64,000 nt of DNA from Pseudobutyrivibrio sp. UBA3626 (GCA_002373675.1 DFLF01000012.1:4329-68328); one strand, 5' to 3'; shown: positions 16,044-25,322, numbered from the stretch's first letter. The notes: generated by a model not told the origin, from the letters alone. Translations and numbers: made by a program.

Positions 16044-17279
16044 ATGAAATTCAAGAATGGATGGCATACATGCATAGAATTTATAGCAGATAAATGGAGA
16101 TATTTTCTCGCAGCAGTTGTATTTGGATTAATTGTACTTATTCTTGCTTTCGTTGTAAGTAAGAAGACAACTCAGGATGAAGATATATCTGGTGTATATA
16201 AGGACTTTCAGGTTGATGCTAATGTAGAGCTTAATGCTCTTATAGTTAATTATTATAATGCTTATGCATCTGGAGATACTAATGCACTTAGCGCTTATGC
16301 TTCTCCAATCAGTGATGCTGAAGCAAGTTTCATCAAGTTCATGAGCCAATTCATTGAAGCTTACAATGTAGTAAATGTATATTCTAAGCAAGGTCTGGAT
16401 GACGGTTCATATCTCGTATCTGTTCATGTCAAAGAGAAGTTTGTAGGAATTAATACTCCTGCATCCGGACTTGATTTCTTCTATGTAAGAACTAACGAGA
16501 ATGGAATGCTTTACATTGATAATTCATATGGTTCATACAATCAGAAGGAGAATGAGACATCTCAAGATCCTAAGATACAGGAAATCATTGAAATCTACAA
16601 TGAACGAAATGATGTGATGAAACTTAAGAAGATGGTTGAAGACGAACTTGCTGAGGCACTTAAGTCGGATGCTCAATTGAATCAGTTCCTTACAGAGACA
16701 ATAAGAACTAAGATTGGTGAGTGGAAAGCTCAATATAAAGCACAGAGAGAACAGCAGAAAGCAATAGCAGATGCTAAGGCTAAGGAAGCTGCAGATGCTG
16801 CAGCGAAGGCACAGCAGGATGCTCAGGCAGCAGCTCTTAAGGCACAGCAGGATGCTATGGAAGAAGCTAATGCTACAACAGTAGTTATTACTGAGAAGGT
16901 TAATGTAAGAGACTCTGCTTCTGAAGCAGGTAATATTGTAGGAACCCTTGATGGTGGAACTCCAGTTAAGAAGTACGCTGAAGAGAATGGATTTACCAAG
17001 ATTGATTATAATGGAGCAAAAGCATTTGTTAAGAGTGACTATGTAGCAGCTGCTAATCAGCCGGCAGCACAACCGGAAGTACAGCCTCAACCTGCTACTA
17101 ATAATGTAACACTAACTAATACAGTAAATGTTCGTGGTTCTAAAGACGAGAACGGAGAAAGAGTTGCAGTTGGTGTACCAGGAGATACAGTTACTGTTCT
17201 TGGTGATGCAGGAGACGGATGGTCAAGAGTTTCAATCAAAGGTATTGAAGGTTATATGAAGACTGAGTTCATACATTAA
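16044..17279 (+). CDS. Membrane-anchored protein with coiled coil and two SH3-like domains
   Basis: 411 residues from ATG 16044, behind GGAGGAG; a longer frame running back from 15951 is only the tRNA read as protein. Residues about 18-40 are a single transmembrane helix (WRYFLAAVVFGLIVLILAFV). A folded extracytoplasmic region (about 45-190) follows, then a charged coiled coil with repeated KAQQDAQAA/KAQQDAMEEA (about 225-275). Two bacterial SH3 domains end the protein (about 280-340 and 355-411, VNVRDSASEAGNIVGTLDGG and VNVRGSKDENGERVAVG). SH3b domains usually bind peptidoglycan. The N-terminus stays in the cytoplasm by its positive residues. Possibly a cell-envelope structural or division-linked protein; no enzyme domain is visible. 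Confidence 0.85.
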   Translation: MKFKNGWHTCIEFIADKWRYFLAAVVFGLIVLILAFVVSKKTTQDEDISGVYKDFQVDANVELNALIVNYYNAYASGDTNALSAYASPISDAEASFIKFMSQFIEAYNVVNVYSKQGLDDGSYLVSVHVKEKFVGINTPASGLDFFYVRTNENGMLYIDNSYGSYNQKENETSQDPKIQEIIEIYNERNDVMKLKKMVEDELAEALKSDAQLNQFLTETIRTKIGEWKAQYKAQREQQKAIADAKAKEAADAAAKAQQDAQAAALKAQQDAMEEANATTVVITEKVNVRDSASEAGNIVGTLDGGTPVKKYAEENGFTKIDYNGAKAFVKSDYVAAANQPAAQPEVQPQPATNNVTLTNTVNVRGSKDENGERVAVGVPGDTVTVLGDAGDGWSRVSIKGIEGYMKTEFIH

Positions 17280-17301
17280 TCTGTATAATATATGAATTCT
17301 G

Positions 17302-17335
17302 GTAAGGAAAGGTCTTAGGCCTTTCCTTACTTTTA
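17302..17335 (+). terminator. Intrinsic terminator after the SH3 gene
   Basis: GTAAGGAAAGG (17302-17312), a 7-base loop, CCTTTCCTTAC (17320-17330), then TTTTAG. It lies directly before the ribosome site of the pseudouridine synthase gene (GGAGGG at 17340-17345). Confidence 0.9.
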
Positions 17336-17351
17336 GTATGGAGGGATAACA

Positions 17352-18050
17352 ATCAGAATTAATAAGTATCTCTCGTCTATGGGCGTATGCTCTAGGAGAG
17401 AAGCGGATAGACAGATAGACAATGGAAATGTTACTATTAACGGCGTCGTTGCTTCACTAGGCGATAGGGTTAGTGTGGGCGATAAGGTCTGCTTTATGGG
17501 AGAAGAGGTTTTAAGCAGCAGTAAGCCGGTAATTATAGCATTCAACAAACCTAAAGGTATAGTATGTACAGCTGAGAAGCGTGAGAAGGATAATATAGTT
17601 GACTATATCAATTATCCCAGTAGAATATATCCTATAGGTCGTCTTGATAAGGACTCCACAGGCCTTATTCTTCTAACTAATCGTGGTGAGATTGTTAATG
17701 GAATTCTCAAAGCCAGAAATTATCACGAGAAAGAATATGTAGTTAGCCTTAATCGCCCTTATTCTAGGGATTTCCTGATGAAAATGAGAAATGGCATATA
17801 TTTGCATGAACTTGATACAACAACAAGAAAGTGTGAAGTAAGACCTATTGATGATAAGACGTTTTCCATAATTCTTACACAAGGACTTAATCGTCAGATT
17901 AGGCGTATGGTAAAGGAACTTGGATATAGGGTTACAAGCCTTAATAGAATAAGAGTTATGAATATAGAGCTTGGTAATCTTCCCATTGGAAAATATAGAG
18001 AAGTTGAAGGGGATGAACTCTCAATTCTCCTAAGAAGTATAGAAGACTAA
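17352..18050 (+). CDS. RsuA/RluB-family pseudouridine synthase with apparent AUC start
   Basis: 232 residues if initiated at ATC 17352. RsuA/RluB/RluE/RluF enzymes turn uridines of rRNA into pseudouridine. N-terminal S4 domain (RINKYLSSMGVCSRREADRQ...), then catalytic domain with GRLDKDSTGL (catalytic Asp near 101) and LTQGLNRQIRRM. The family begins M-R-[IL]-N-K-Y-L, and here the in-frame codon at that place is ATC, six bases after GGAGGG. The in-frame stop is at 17334 and no ATG, GTG or TTG lies between it and the conserved S4 helix; the first ATG (17379) would cut the first helix. So a non-AUG start (AUC 17352 or AUA 17346) is likely. It lies 22 bp before ligA. Target site (16S or 23S) cannot be told. 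Confidence 0.88.
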   Translation: MRINKYLSSMGVCSRREADRQIDNGNVTINGVVASLGDRVSVGDKVCFMGEEVLSSSKPVIIAFNKPKGIVCTAEKREKDNIVDYINYPSRIYPIGRLDKDSTGLILLTNRGEIVNGILKARNYHEKEYVVSLNRPYSRDFLMKMRNGIYLHELDTTTRKCEVRPIDDKTFSIILTQGLNRQIRRMVKELGYRVTSLNRIRVMNIELGNLPIGKYREVEGDELSILLRSIED

Positions 18051-18072
18051 AGGATAAGAGGTTAATATCCAT

Positions 18073-20067
18073 ATGAATGCTAAGGAAGAGATTAAAAAAT
18101 TAAGAGAAGAGATAGAATATCACATAGATAGATATTATAATCAAGACGAGCCTGAGATTACTGACTATGAATACGATATGATGATGAATCGACTAAAAAA
18201 GCTAGAGGCTGATAATCCGGGGCTTGTTACACCTGATTCGCCTACACAGAGAGTGGGGGGCAAGGCTTCAAAAAAAGGTCTTAAACCTGTTAAGCATAAT
18301 ATGCCGATGCTTAGTCTTCGAGATGTATTCTCTAAGGAAGAAGTAATTTCTTTTGTTAAAGATATGGAAAATGCTTTAGAAAATCCTGAATTTGTAGTAG
18401 AATACAAAATAGATGGACTATCAATGTCCCTTCGATATGACAACGGTAAACTGATAATGGCTGAGACTCGCGGAGATGGAATAGAATTTGGCGAGGATGT
18501 TACTGCTAATGCATTAATGATAGACGACGTTGTTTCACAACTTAAAGACCCCTTTGAATACTTTGAAATAAGAGGCGAGGTCTACATGACGAATGAAAGC
18601 TTCGATGCTGTTAATAAGAAGCAGGAGCTTATGGGTAAGAAGTTGTTTGCTAATCCAAGAAACTGTGCTGCAGGCTCTCTTCGTCAATTAGATCCTCAGA
18701 TTGTAAAGGAGAGAAATCTATCCCTATTCATATTCAATCTTCAAGAGGCAAGGGGAAGAGAATTTACGACTCATACTGAGTGTTATGACTATATGAAGTC
18801 CCAGGGAATCAAGGTCATTGATAATTACAAGGTATGTAAGAATGCTGATGAAGTATGGCAGGCAATATGTGATATCGGAGAGAAAAGGGGAGAACTTGGA
18901 TATGATATTGATGGTGCTGTAGTTAAGATTAATAACTACGCCCAGAGAAGTATGCTTGGGTCAACCGCCAAGGTTCCCAAGTGGGCAGTTGCATACAAAT
19001 ATCCTCCGGAGGAAAAAGAGACAACTTTACTTGATGTAGAGCTTTCTGTTGGAAGAACAGGAAGGATAAACCCTACAGCTGTATTTACACCAATCAGGTT
19101 GTGTGGCACAACAGTAAGTCGTGCTACTATGCATAATCAGGATTTCATTGATGAACTTGATATCGGGATTGGTGATACTATCGTGGTATATAAGTCCGGG
19201 GAGATAATTCCTAAGATCAAAGAAGTAGTTAAGTCTAAGAGACCAAGTGGCACGAAGACATATAGGATACCTGATACCTGCCCTGTATGTGGTGCACCAA
19301 CACATCGTGAGAAGGATTCTTCTAACATTGTATGTACATCCCTTAGTTGTCCTGCACAGTTAGAGAATCATCTTATTAATTTTGTAGGTCGCGATGCCAT
19401 GGATATTAAGGGCTTTGGAGCAGCATATATTATTGATCTTTGTCGCGAAGGTTACATCAAGGATATATCTGATATATATAAGCTTAGTGATTATAGAGAT
19501 GAACTTGTGGATAAGGGTCTGATAGGCAAGGCGAAGAATACAGATAAGCTTCTTAGTGTTATAGAAGATAGCAAATCCAATGATGCCAATATGCTGCTTA
19601 CCGGCCTTGGAATTCCTAATGTTGGAAAGACAGCAGCTAAGACGCTGATTAGACATTTTGAAAGCATTGATAAACTAATGTCTGCTTCTATTGAAGAATT
19701 AATGGAAGTCAGTGACATTGGACAAATTAGCGCTAAAGCTATATATGATTATTTTCAAGATGATAAGAATAGAGCCATATTACTACGCCTCAAGGAGTAC
19801 GGGGTTAATATGTCTTCTGATTCAAAGTCTTCATCTGACAAGCTAAGTGGATTGACTTTCGTAGTGACTGGTACATTGCCGTCTCTTGGTCGTAAGGAAG
19901 CGGCTAATCTTATAGAAGATAATGGTGGTAAATGTGCTGGTTCTGTATCTAAGAAAACTAATTATCTTGTGGCTGGTGAGAATGCCGGAAGTAAGCTTGC
20001 CAAGGCAAGAGACTTGGGTATAGAGGTTATTACAGAAGGAGAATTACTTAATATGATTAATTCTTAG
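18073..20067 (+). CDS. ligA: NAD-dependent DNA ligase
   Basis: 664 residues; seals nicks using NAD. Adenylation domain with EYKIDGLSMS (nucleophile Lys112), preceded by the Ia domain with the YYNQDEPEITDYEYD NMN-binding region; OB fold near 320-400; four-cysteine zinc finger (CPVCG ... CTSLSCPAQ, about 405-430); helix-hairpin-helix region near 480-580; C-terminal BRCT domain from about 590 (LSGLTFVVTGTLPSLGRKEA). Complete and of usual length. No strong ribosome site; AAGAGG is about 11 bases before ATG 18073. Confidence 0.98.
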   Translation: MNAKEEIKKLREEIEYHIDRYYNQDEPEITDYEYDMMMNRLKKLEADNPGLVTPDSPTQRVGGKASKKGLKPVKHNMPMLSLRDVFSKEEVISFVKDMENALENPEFVVEYKIDGLSMSLRYDNGKLIMAETRGDGIEFGEDVTANALMIDDVVSQLKDPFEYFEIRGEVYMTNESFDAVNKKQELMGKKLFANPRNCAAGSLRQLDPQIVKERNLSLFIFNLQEARGREFTTHTECYDYMKSQGIKVIDNYKVCKNADEVWQAICDIGEKRGELGYDIDGAVVKINNYAQRSMLGSTAKVPKWAVAYKYPPEEKETTLLDVELSVGRTGRINPTAVFTPIRLCGTTVSRATMHNQDFIDELDIGIGDTIVVYKSGEIIPKIKEVVKSKRPSGTKTYRIPDTCPVCGAPTHREKDSSNIVCTSLSCPAQLENHLINFVGRDAMDIKGFGAAYIIDLCREGYIKDISDIYKLSDYRDELVDKGLIGKAKNTDKLLSVIEDSKSNDANMLLTGLGIPNVGKTAAKTLIRHFESIDKLMSASIEELMEVSDIGQISAKAIYDYFQDDKNRAILLRLKEYGVNMSSDSKSSSDKLSGLTFVVTGTLPSLGRKEAANLIEDNGGKCAGSVSKKTNYLVAGENAGSKLAKARDLGIEVITEGELLNMINS

Positions 20068-20112
20068 ATTGGTAGGAATTAATACAATTACTAGTGATAA
20101 GAGGAATATAAT

Positions 20113-21048
20113 ATGCCTATTAAGACTTTGGCCGATTTACCGGCAAATGCAATATTAGAACATGAGAATATATTCGTAATGGACGAGCAAAGGGCTGATC
20201 ATCAGGATATCAGACCTATTGAGATTGGTATCCTTAATCTAATGCCTCTTAAGGAGGATACAGAATTACAGTTGCTTCGTTCCCTTTCTAATACGCCACT
20301 TCAGGTTGATGTAACATTTCTTATGGTTACAAGTCATGAAGCCAAGAATACATCTAAGAGTCATCTTAATAAATTCTATGAGACTTTTGATGACATTAAA
20401 GACAGAAACCTTGACGGACTTATAATTACAGGGGCGCCAATTGAACTTAGCAGATATGAAGATGTGGATTACTGGGACGAGTTATGTAAGATTATGGAGT
20501 GGTCTAAGACTCACGTCACATCAACATTACATCTGTGTTGGGGAGCTCAGGCAGGTCTGTATTATCATTATGGTATTGAGAAGCATGTAATGGATAAGAA
20601 GGTGTTCGGTATATATGAGCATCATGTAAGAAATCGTAAGGTTCCGCTTGTCAGAGGGTTTGATGACGTATTTCTGGCACCACACTCTCGCCATACAGAA
20701 GTACCATTTGACGTAATAGATAAGAATAAGGATCTGATTATTCTTGCTGATTCTGATGAGGCTGGAGTTCATATTTGCATGTCAAATGACGGTAATCAGA
20801 TATTCGTGATGGGGCATCCCGAGTATGATAGGGTTACACTTGATAGAGAATATAAGAGAGATCTTGCTAAGGGACTTGATATACAGATGCCGGTTAATTA
20901 TTATCCTGATAATGACATTAATAGAAAGCCTCTGCTTCAGTGGAGAGCCCACGCTAATGCTATGTATTCTAATTGGCTTAATTACTACGTATATCAGCAG
21001 ACACCGTATGAATTTATAGATAGTAACAGATTTATTAAAAAGAAATAA
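20113..21048 (+). CDS. metAA: Homoserine O-acetyltransferase (MetA family)
   Basis: 311-residue MetA-family acyltransferase, the first step of methionine synthesis from homoserine. Catalytic Cys142 is in LCWGAQAG and the His/Glu partners in HSRHTEVP and GHPEYDR. Residue 111 is Glu (GAPIE), which in studied MetA proteins goes with acetyl-CoA use, whereas Gly there goes with succinyl-CoA; so the product is predicted to be O-acetylhomoserine. It lies between ligA (45 bp upstream) and rho (11 bp downstream). No SAM riboswitch or T-box fits in the short upstream gap. Confidence 0.93.
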   Translation: MPIKTLADLPANAILEHENIFVMDEQRADHQDIRPIEIGILNLMPLKEDTELQLLRSLSNTPLQVDVTFLMVTSHEAKNTSKSHLNKFYETFDDIKDRNLDGLIITGAPIELSRYEDVDYWDELCKIMEWSKTHVTSTLHLCWGAQAGLYYHYGIEKHVMDKKVFGIYEHHVRNRKVPLVRGFDDVFLAPHSRHTEVPFDVIDKNKDLIILADSDEAGVHICMSNDGNQIFVMGHPEYDRVTLDREYKRDLAKGLDIQMPVNYYPDNDINRKPLLQWRAHANAMYSNWLNYYVYQQTPYEFIDSNRFIKKK

Positions 21049-21059
21049 AAGGAGAAAAC

Positions 21060-22409
21060 ATGAGAGAGAAGCTAGAAAGTTTATCACTTGCGGTTCTTAA
21101 GGAACTGGCAAAAGAAAAGGGGGTTAAAGGAATATCTTCCATGAAGAAGAAGGACTTGGTTGAAGCACTTCTTCTTGCAAGTAGTGAAGAAGATATGCCT
21201 ACAAAACCTAAGAAGAGTCATTCAAAGGCTGAGGGTTCTGAGACAGATAAGGATGAGAACACAGATAGTGAAGAGGTGGAAGAAGAGCCTACTAAGAGGA
21301 CAGATGGAATCCTTGAAGTGCTATCTGATGGTTACGGATTCGTAAGATGCGAGAACTACCTGCCTGGTACTGACGATGTGTATGTATCACCATCTCAGAT
21401 TAGGAAACTCAATCTTAAGACAGGAGATATTATTGTAGGAACCAACCGACGTAATAATCCTACTGACAAATTCGCGGCGCTTCAGCTTGTTGAGTCGGTA
21501 AATGGTTATAGCTTAGAAGAAGCAGCAAGACGTACTAATTTCGAAGACCTTACGCCGATATTTCCTGATGAGAGAATTCATCTGGAGAGAACTAACAGTT
21601 CTAATGCAATGAGAATTGTTGATCTTATCTCACCTATCGGTAAGGGACAGAGAGGTATGATTGTATCTCAACCAAAGGCTGGTAAGACCACACTTCTTAA
21701 GGAGATTGCCCGTTCAGTAAAAGAATCTAATCCAGACATGCATATCATTATACTTCTTATTGATGAGAGACCAGAAGAAGTAACTGATATTAAGGAAGCT
21801 ATTGAGGGAAAGAATGCGGAAGTCATCTATTCTACATTTGACGAACTTCCAGAGCATCACAAGAGGGTATCGGAAATGGTAATCGAGAGGGCAAAACGTC
21901 TCGTTGAGCATAAACAGGATGTTATGATTCTACTAGATTCTATTACAAGACTTTCTCGTGCATACAACTTAACAGTACCACCATCAGGTCGTACATTATC
22001 AGGAGGTCTTGATCCTGCCGCACTTCATATGCCAAAACGATTCTTCGGTGCTGCAAGGAATATGAGAGAAGGAGGTTCGCTGACTATCCTTGCAACAGCA
22101 CTTGTCGAGACAGGAAGCAAGATGGACGATGTTGTATTCGAGGAATTCAAAGGAACTGGTAATATGGAACTTGTTCTTGATAGAAAGTTATCTGAGAAGA
22201 GAGTATTCCCTGCAATTGATATTGCTAAGTCCGGTACAAGAAGAGAGGATTTGCTCTTAACTGATGAGGAGCTTAAAGCAGTTGATATAATGCGAAAAGG
22301 CTTAAATGGAATGCGAAGTGATGAAGCAGTAGAGAATATTCTTAATCTATTTGCAAGAACGAAGACTAATAAGGAAGTTATAGCACAGATAGGTAAGAGA
22401 AGATTGTAG
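21060..22409 (+). CDS. rho: Transcription termination factor Rho
   Basis: 449 residues; hexameric RNA helicase that ends transcription. N-terminal SAP-like Rho_N domain (LAVLKELAKEKGVKGIS), a charged linker rich in Glu/Lys/Ser (about 45-78), cold-shock RNA-binding domain with GYGFVR near 93, Walker A QPKAGKTT near 205, Walker B IILLIDERPEEV, and the Q/R loops in RLSRAYN and PSGRTLSGGLDP. Start ATG 21060 follows AAAAGGAG. Spacing suggests cotranscription with metAA. Confidence 0.98.
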   Translation: MREKLESLSLAVLKELAKEKGVKGISSMKKKDLVEALLLASSEEDMPTKPKKSHSKAEGSETDKDENTDSEEVEEEPTKRTDGILEVLSDGYGFVRCENYLPGTDDVYVSPSQIRKLNLKTGDIIVGTNRRNNPTDKFAALQLVESVNGYSLEEAARRTNFEDLTPIFPDERIHLERTNSSNAMRIVDLISPIGKGQRGMIVSQPKAGKTTLLKEIARSVKESNPDMHIIILLIDERPEEVTDIKEAIEGKNAEVIYSTFDELPEHHKRVSEMVIERAKRLVEHKQDVMILLDSITRLSRAYNLTVPPSGRTLSGGLDPAALHMPKRFFGAARNMREGGSLTILATALVETGSKMDDVVFEEFKGTGNMELVLDRKLSEKRVFPAIDIAKSGTRREDLLLTDEELKAVDIMRKGLNGMRSDEAVENILNLFARTKTNKEVIAQIGKRRL

Positions 22410-22430
22410 GATGGGAGAAGGAAGAAAGTT

Positions 22431-23897
22431 ATGGAAGAAAAGACAATAGAAAAGAATAATAAGAAGAGGAACATAATAATTATTATTGTGGTGGCATCAA
22501 TTGTTATTTTATCTGCCATATCAGTTTCTGCATTTTTTGTTATTAAGGACAGGTTGGAAACGGCTGATTTGGGGTCGGCAGAGAGGGCTTCTAAGAGGAA
22601 TATTGAGAGGACTATATCTGCATCTGGTGTATTTGATTCTATGAATAGTGAATCTATCTCAAGCACACATGTTGGAAGTCGAATTAATGCGGTTTATGTT
22701 AAAGAGGGTGACAGTGTTATGCCCGGACAGATAATATGCCAATTAGATACAACTAGTTTGCAAGAGACATATTCTGCATTGCAGAAGACAATTGAACAGA
22801 CGAAAGCAGATAAAGCTAAGAATAATCAGCAGTATGACAAGGAACTTCTTGATGCACAAAATGAATGGAATGCGGAAATATCCAATATTGTACAGGAAAT
22901 ATCTATAGCTCAGGCTGCTTGTAATAATACAGCAGCTGAATTGGATAAACAAAGGGCAAGATATTCTGAGTATCTTTCTGATCCAAATCACAGTGAATGG
23001 GATATGGAAGCGATTGAGATGGAGTCTAAAATAAGTGATTTAGAGTCTGAATTTGAGAATAATCAGTATAAGGTTAATCTTTATAATAATATTCTTAATG
23101 CTGTTCAAAATAGTGATAATAGCAATTCCTCTGTTGATGAGATTAGAAATAGCGTTAATGGAGTAATAGATAGCTCTATACAAGCAATGGAAGATCAGGC
23201 AAGGGCACTGCAACAGAGCATAGGTGAAGCAACAGTAAGATGTACAGTTGGTGGTATTGTAACTAGTCTTAGTGCTAAGACAGGTGATACATATATAGGT
23301 GGTCCAATCTGTATGGTTGAGGATGCTAACTCATTTATGCTTTATTCACAGATTGGTGAAGCTAATATAGCTGATGTAGCAGCCGGCATGAAGGTTAAAA
23401 TTAAGACAGAAGCTACTGGTGATAGTGAGATGATAGGGTATGTTACTTATGTTGCACCTAGAGCTAGTTCAACTGCTACCTCAAGTGACTCGCCTAATGC
23501 AGGGGCGGCTTTGAGTGCGACATTAGGTTCATCAGGTAATTACCTGGTTAAGATATCATTAAATGAACAGAATCCACGAATTAGACTTGGAATGAATGCA
23601 AAGCTTAAGATTATTACTAGTGAGACACCTAATGCTCTCTCTGTACCAAGTGCTGCTGTTCAAGACGATAATGGTAACAAATACGTAGAAGTGATAACTA
23701 ATATGGATGATGTTGAGAAGGATAGTTCTACTCCATACAAGAAAGAGAAAGTGAATGTAAAAGTTGGAGAATCAGATGGTGATTATACACAGATAGAAGG
23801 AACAGGAATAAAGGAAGGTACCGGTATCTATGTTCCACCTGTCATAGATGAGGAAACTATTAATGCTGTTAAGCAGTTACTAGAGAGTAGTGAATAA
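22431..23897 (+). CDS. HlyD/MacA-type efflux adaptor protein
   Basis: 488 residues. Short charged N-terminus, one transmembrane helix (about 15-37, IIIIVVASIVILSAISVSAFFV), then a split biotinyl-lipoyl domain (SRINAVYVKEGDSVMPGQIICQLDT near 85, and VRCTVGGIVTSLSAKTGDTYIGG near 270) separated by a long helical hairpin (about 105-260), a beta-barrel and C-terminal membrane-proximal domain. In Gram-positive bacteria such adaptors work with MacB-like or LolD-type ABC permeases. No partner transporter is next to it, which is unusual. The gene follows rho after 21 bp and may share its transcript. Confidence 0.85.
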   Translation: MEEKTIEKNNKKRNIIIIIVVASIVILSAISVSAFFVIKDRLETADLGSAERASKRNIERTISASGVFDSMNSESISSTHVGSRINAVYVKEGDSVMPGQIICQLDTTSLQETYSALQKTIEQTKADKAKNNQQYDKELLDAQNEWNAEISNIVQEISIAQAACNNTAAELDKQRARYSEYLSDPNHSEWDMEAIEMESKISDLESEFENNQYKVNLYNNILNAVQNSDNSNSSVDEIRNSVNGVIDSSIQAMEDQARALQQSIGEATVRCTVGGIVTSLSAKTGDTYIGGPICMVEDANSFMLYSQIGEANIADVAAGMKVKIKTEATGDSEMIGYVTYVAPRASSTATSSDSPNAGAALSATLGSSGNYLVKISLNEQNPRIRLGMNAKLKIITSETPNALSVPSAAVQDDNGNKYVEVITNMDDVEKDSSTPYKKEKVNVKVGESDGDYTQIEGTGIKEGTGIYVPPVIDEETINAVKQLLESSE

Positions 23898-23982
23898 CGT
23901 TATTTAAGGTGGTTTAATAAGTTGTAAATTCTTCTTGCATTAATATAAAATCTATGATATATTTATTAGGCTGTTTATAGGG

Positions 23983-24043
23983 ATGTAAATGGTCATTATG
24001 TAAACCATCATATTTACATAGAAAGAATGGTCGGAAACCATTC
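23983..24043 (+). promoter_or_regulatory. Structured leader of rpmE
   Basis: Two hairpins lie just before the rpmE ribosome site. The first pairs ATGTAAATGGT (23983-23993) with ACCA and TTTACAT (24004-24007, 24013-24019) around a 5-base bulge. The second is GAATGGT/ACCATTC (24025-24031/24037-24043). L31 leaders with autoregulatory roles are known in Firmicutes; this one is a candidate, but I cannot match a published consensus by eye. Confidence 0.4.
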
Positions 24044-24063
24044 ATATTAGAGAGGTGAAAAGA

Positions 24064-24267
24064 ATGAAACAAGGAATCCATCCAGATTATTATCAAGCTA
24101 CAGTAACATGTAACTGTGGTAACACATTTGTAACAGGATCTACAAAAGAGAACATCCACGTGGAAATTTGTTCTAAGTGTCATCCATTTTACACTGGACA
24201 ACAGAAGGCTACACAGGCTCGTGGACGTATTGATAAGTTCAATAAGAAGTATGGTATTGAACAGTAA
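24064..24267 (+). CDS. rpmE: 50S ribosomal protein L31, zinc-binding form
   Basis: 67 residues, the usual length. Starts MKQGIHPDYYQA, with CNCG near 16-19 and CSKCHPFYTG near 37-46, so the four-cysteine C+ form that binds zinc. ATG 24064 is chosen since GAGAGGTG (24050-24057) fits it; the frame could be opened at GTG 24055, which belongs to the ribosome site. Confidence 0.97.
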   Translation: MKQGIHPDYYQATVTCNCGNTFVTGSTKENIHVEICSKCHPFYTGQQKATQARGRIDKFNKKYGIEQ

Positions 24268-24279
24268 AAAGAAACTGTT

Positions 24280-24317
24280 GATAGGGTTGAGGATTCCTCA
24301 ACCTTATCTTTATTTTA
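24280..24317 (+). terminator. Intrinsic terminator of rpmE
   Basis: GATAGGGTTGAGG (24280-24292) pairs with CCTCAACCTTATC (24296-24308) with one G-T pair and an ATT loop, followed by TTTATTTTA. Confidence 0.9.
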
Positions 24318-24352
24318 GGGCTAGTTGTATAAAGGAATAGGAAAGGCATATT

Positions 24353-25300
24353 ATGAAATTCTCCGGAATTGGTGGACAGGCTGTTATGGAAGGTGTCATG
24401 ATGAAAAATGGTGTCGACTATGCAGTGGCAGTAAGAACTTCTGATGGCAATATAGAAGTGACTAAGGATAAACAAAAGCATAATAGAGATACTATTAACA
24501 AAATTCCTTTAATTCGTGGCGTTGTTGCCTTTGTGGATTCTCTTGTCCTTGGAATATCTACCCTTATGATTTCTGCTTCATACTTTGAAGAAGAGGATAC
24601 TAAGTCAAAAGATGTAGAAAATAATCCACAACGAGAAGTTTCTAATGAAGATATTGAATCTAAGAAGAGGGCAAAAGAGATTGCAGAGATGGCAGTAACA
24701 ATTACAATTTCTACTGTGATTGCAATTGTACTTTTTATGCTTCTTCCTTATGGATTGTCTAAGCTTCTTACTAATTGGCTAGACAGCCCTAATCTTCTTG
24801 CTCTTATAGAGGGCATTTTGAGAGTAATTATTTTTTTGTTGTATATAGTTATAATTTCCCGGATGGAAGATATTAAGAGGGTATTTATGTACCACGGAGC
24901 TGAACACAAATGCATTAATTGTATTGAACATGGATTGGAACTAAATGTAGAAAATGTAAGGATTAGTTCCAGGTTCCATAAAAGATGTGGAACATCTTTC
25001 TTAATGATAGTTTTAATTATTAGTATATTTGTATTTATGTTCATAAGATTTGATAATAACCTGATTCAGATATTAGCAAGGATTCTCCTTGTTCCGGTAA
25101 TTGCTGGATTATCATATGAATTTCTTAGAATTGCAGGAAGATATGATAACAAATTCATTGAGGCATTATCTGCTCCGGGGCTTTTGGTACAGCGACTTAC
25201 AACAATTGAACCGGAAGATGAGATGATTGAAGTTGGTATCCAAAGTGTGGAATCAGTATTTGATTGGAAAGAATTTGTACAAAGTATAGAATTAGAATAA
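24353..25300 (+). CDS. DUF1385 (YqhQ-like) membrane protein
   Basis: 315 residues. N-terminal block FSGIGGQAVMEGVMMKNG is the signature of the DUF1385/YqhQ family; the conserved AEHKCINCIEHG and SSRFHKRCGTSFL blocks lie in the second half. Hydrophobic spans are near 50-70, 120-142, 150-175, 220-240 and 245-265. YqhQ-type proteins are inner-membrane proteins; suggested links to the cell envelope are not settled. The order rpmE, DUF1385, prmC, prfA is common in Clostridia. Biochemical role unknown. Confidence 0.92.
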   Translation: MKFSGIGGQAVMEGVMMKNGVDYAVAVRTSDGNIEVTKDKQKHNRDTINKIPLIRGVVAFVDSLVLGISTLMISASYFEEEDTKSKDVENNPQREVSNEDIESKKRAKEIAEMAVTITISTVIAIVLFMLLPYGLSKLLTNWLDSPNLLALIEGILRVIIFLLYIVIISRMEDIKRVFMYHGAEHKCINCIEHGLELNVENVRISSRFHKRCGTSFLMIVLIISIFVFMFIRFDNNLIQILARILLVPVIAGLSYEFLRIAGRYDNKFIEALSAPGLLVQRLTTIEPEDEMIEVGIQSVESVFDWKEFVQSIELE

Positions 25301-25322
25301 TACATGGACAGTTACAGAGTAA

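Noticed and set aside
16533..17090. 185-codon frame antisense to the SH3 gene, rich in Cys, Leu and Ser
   Set aside because: Composition is the mirror of the Ala/Lys/Gln coiled coil on the other strand.
22025..22666. 213-codon frame antisense to rho and the adaptor gene
   Set aside because: Overlaps two well-supported genes; looks hydrophobic only by reverse codons.
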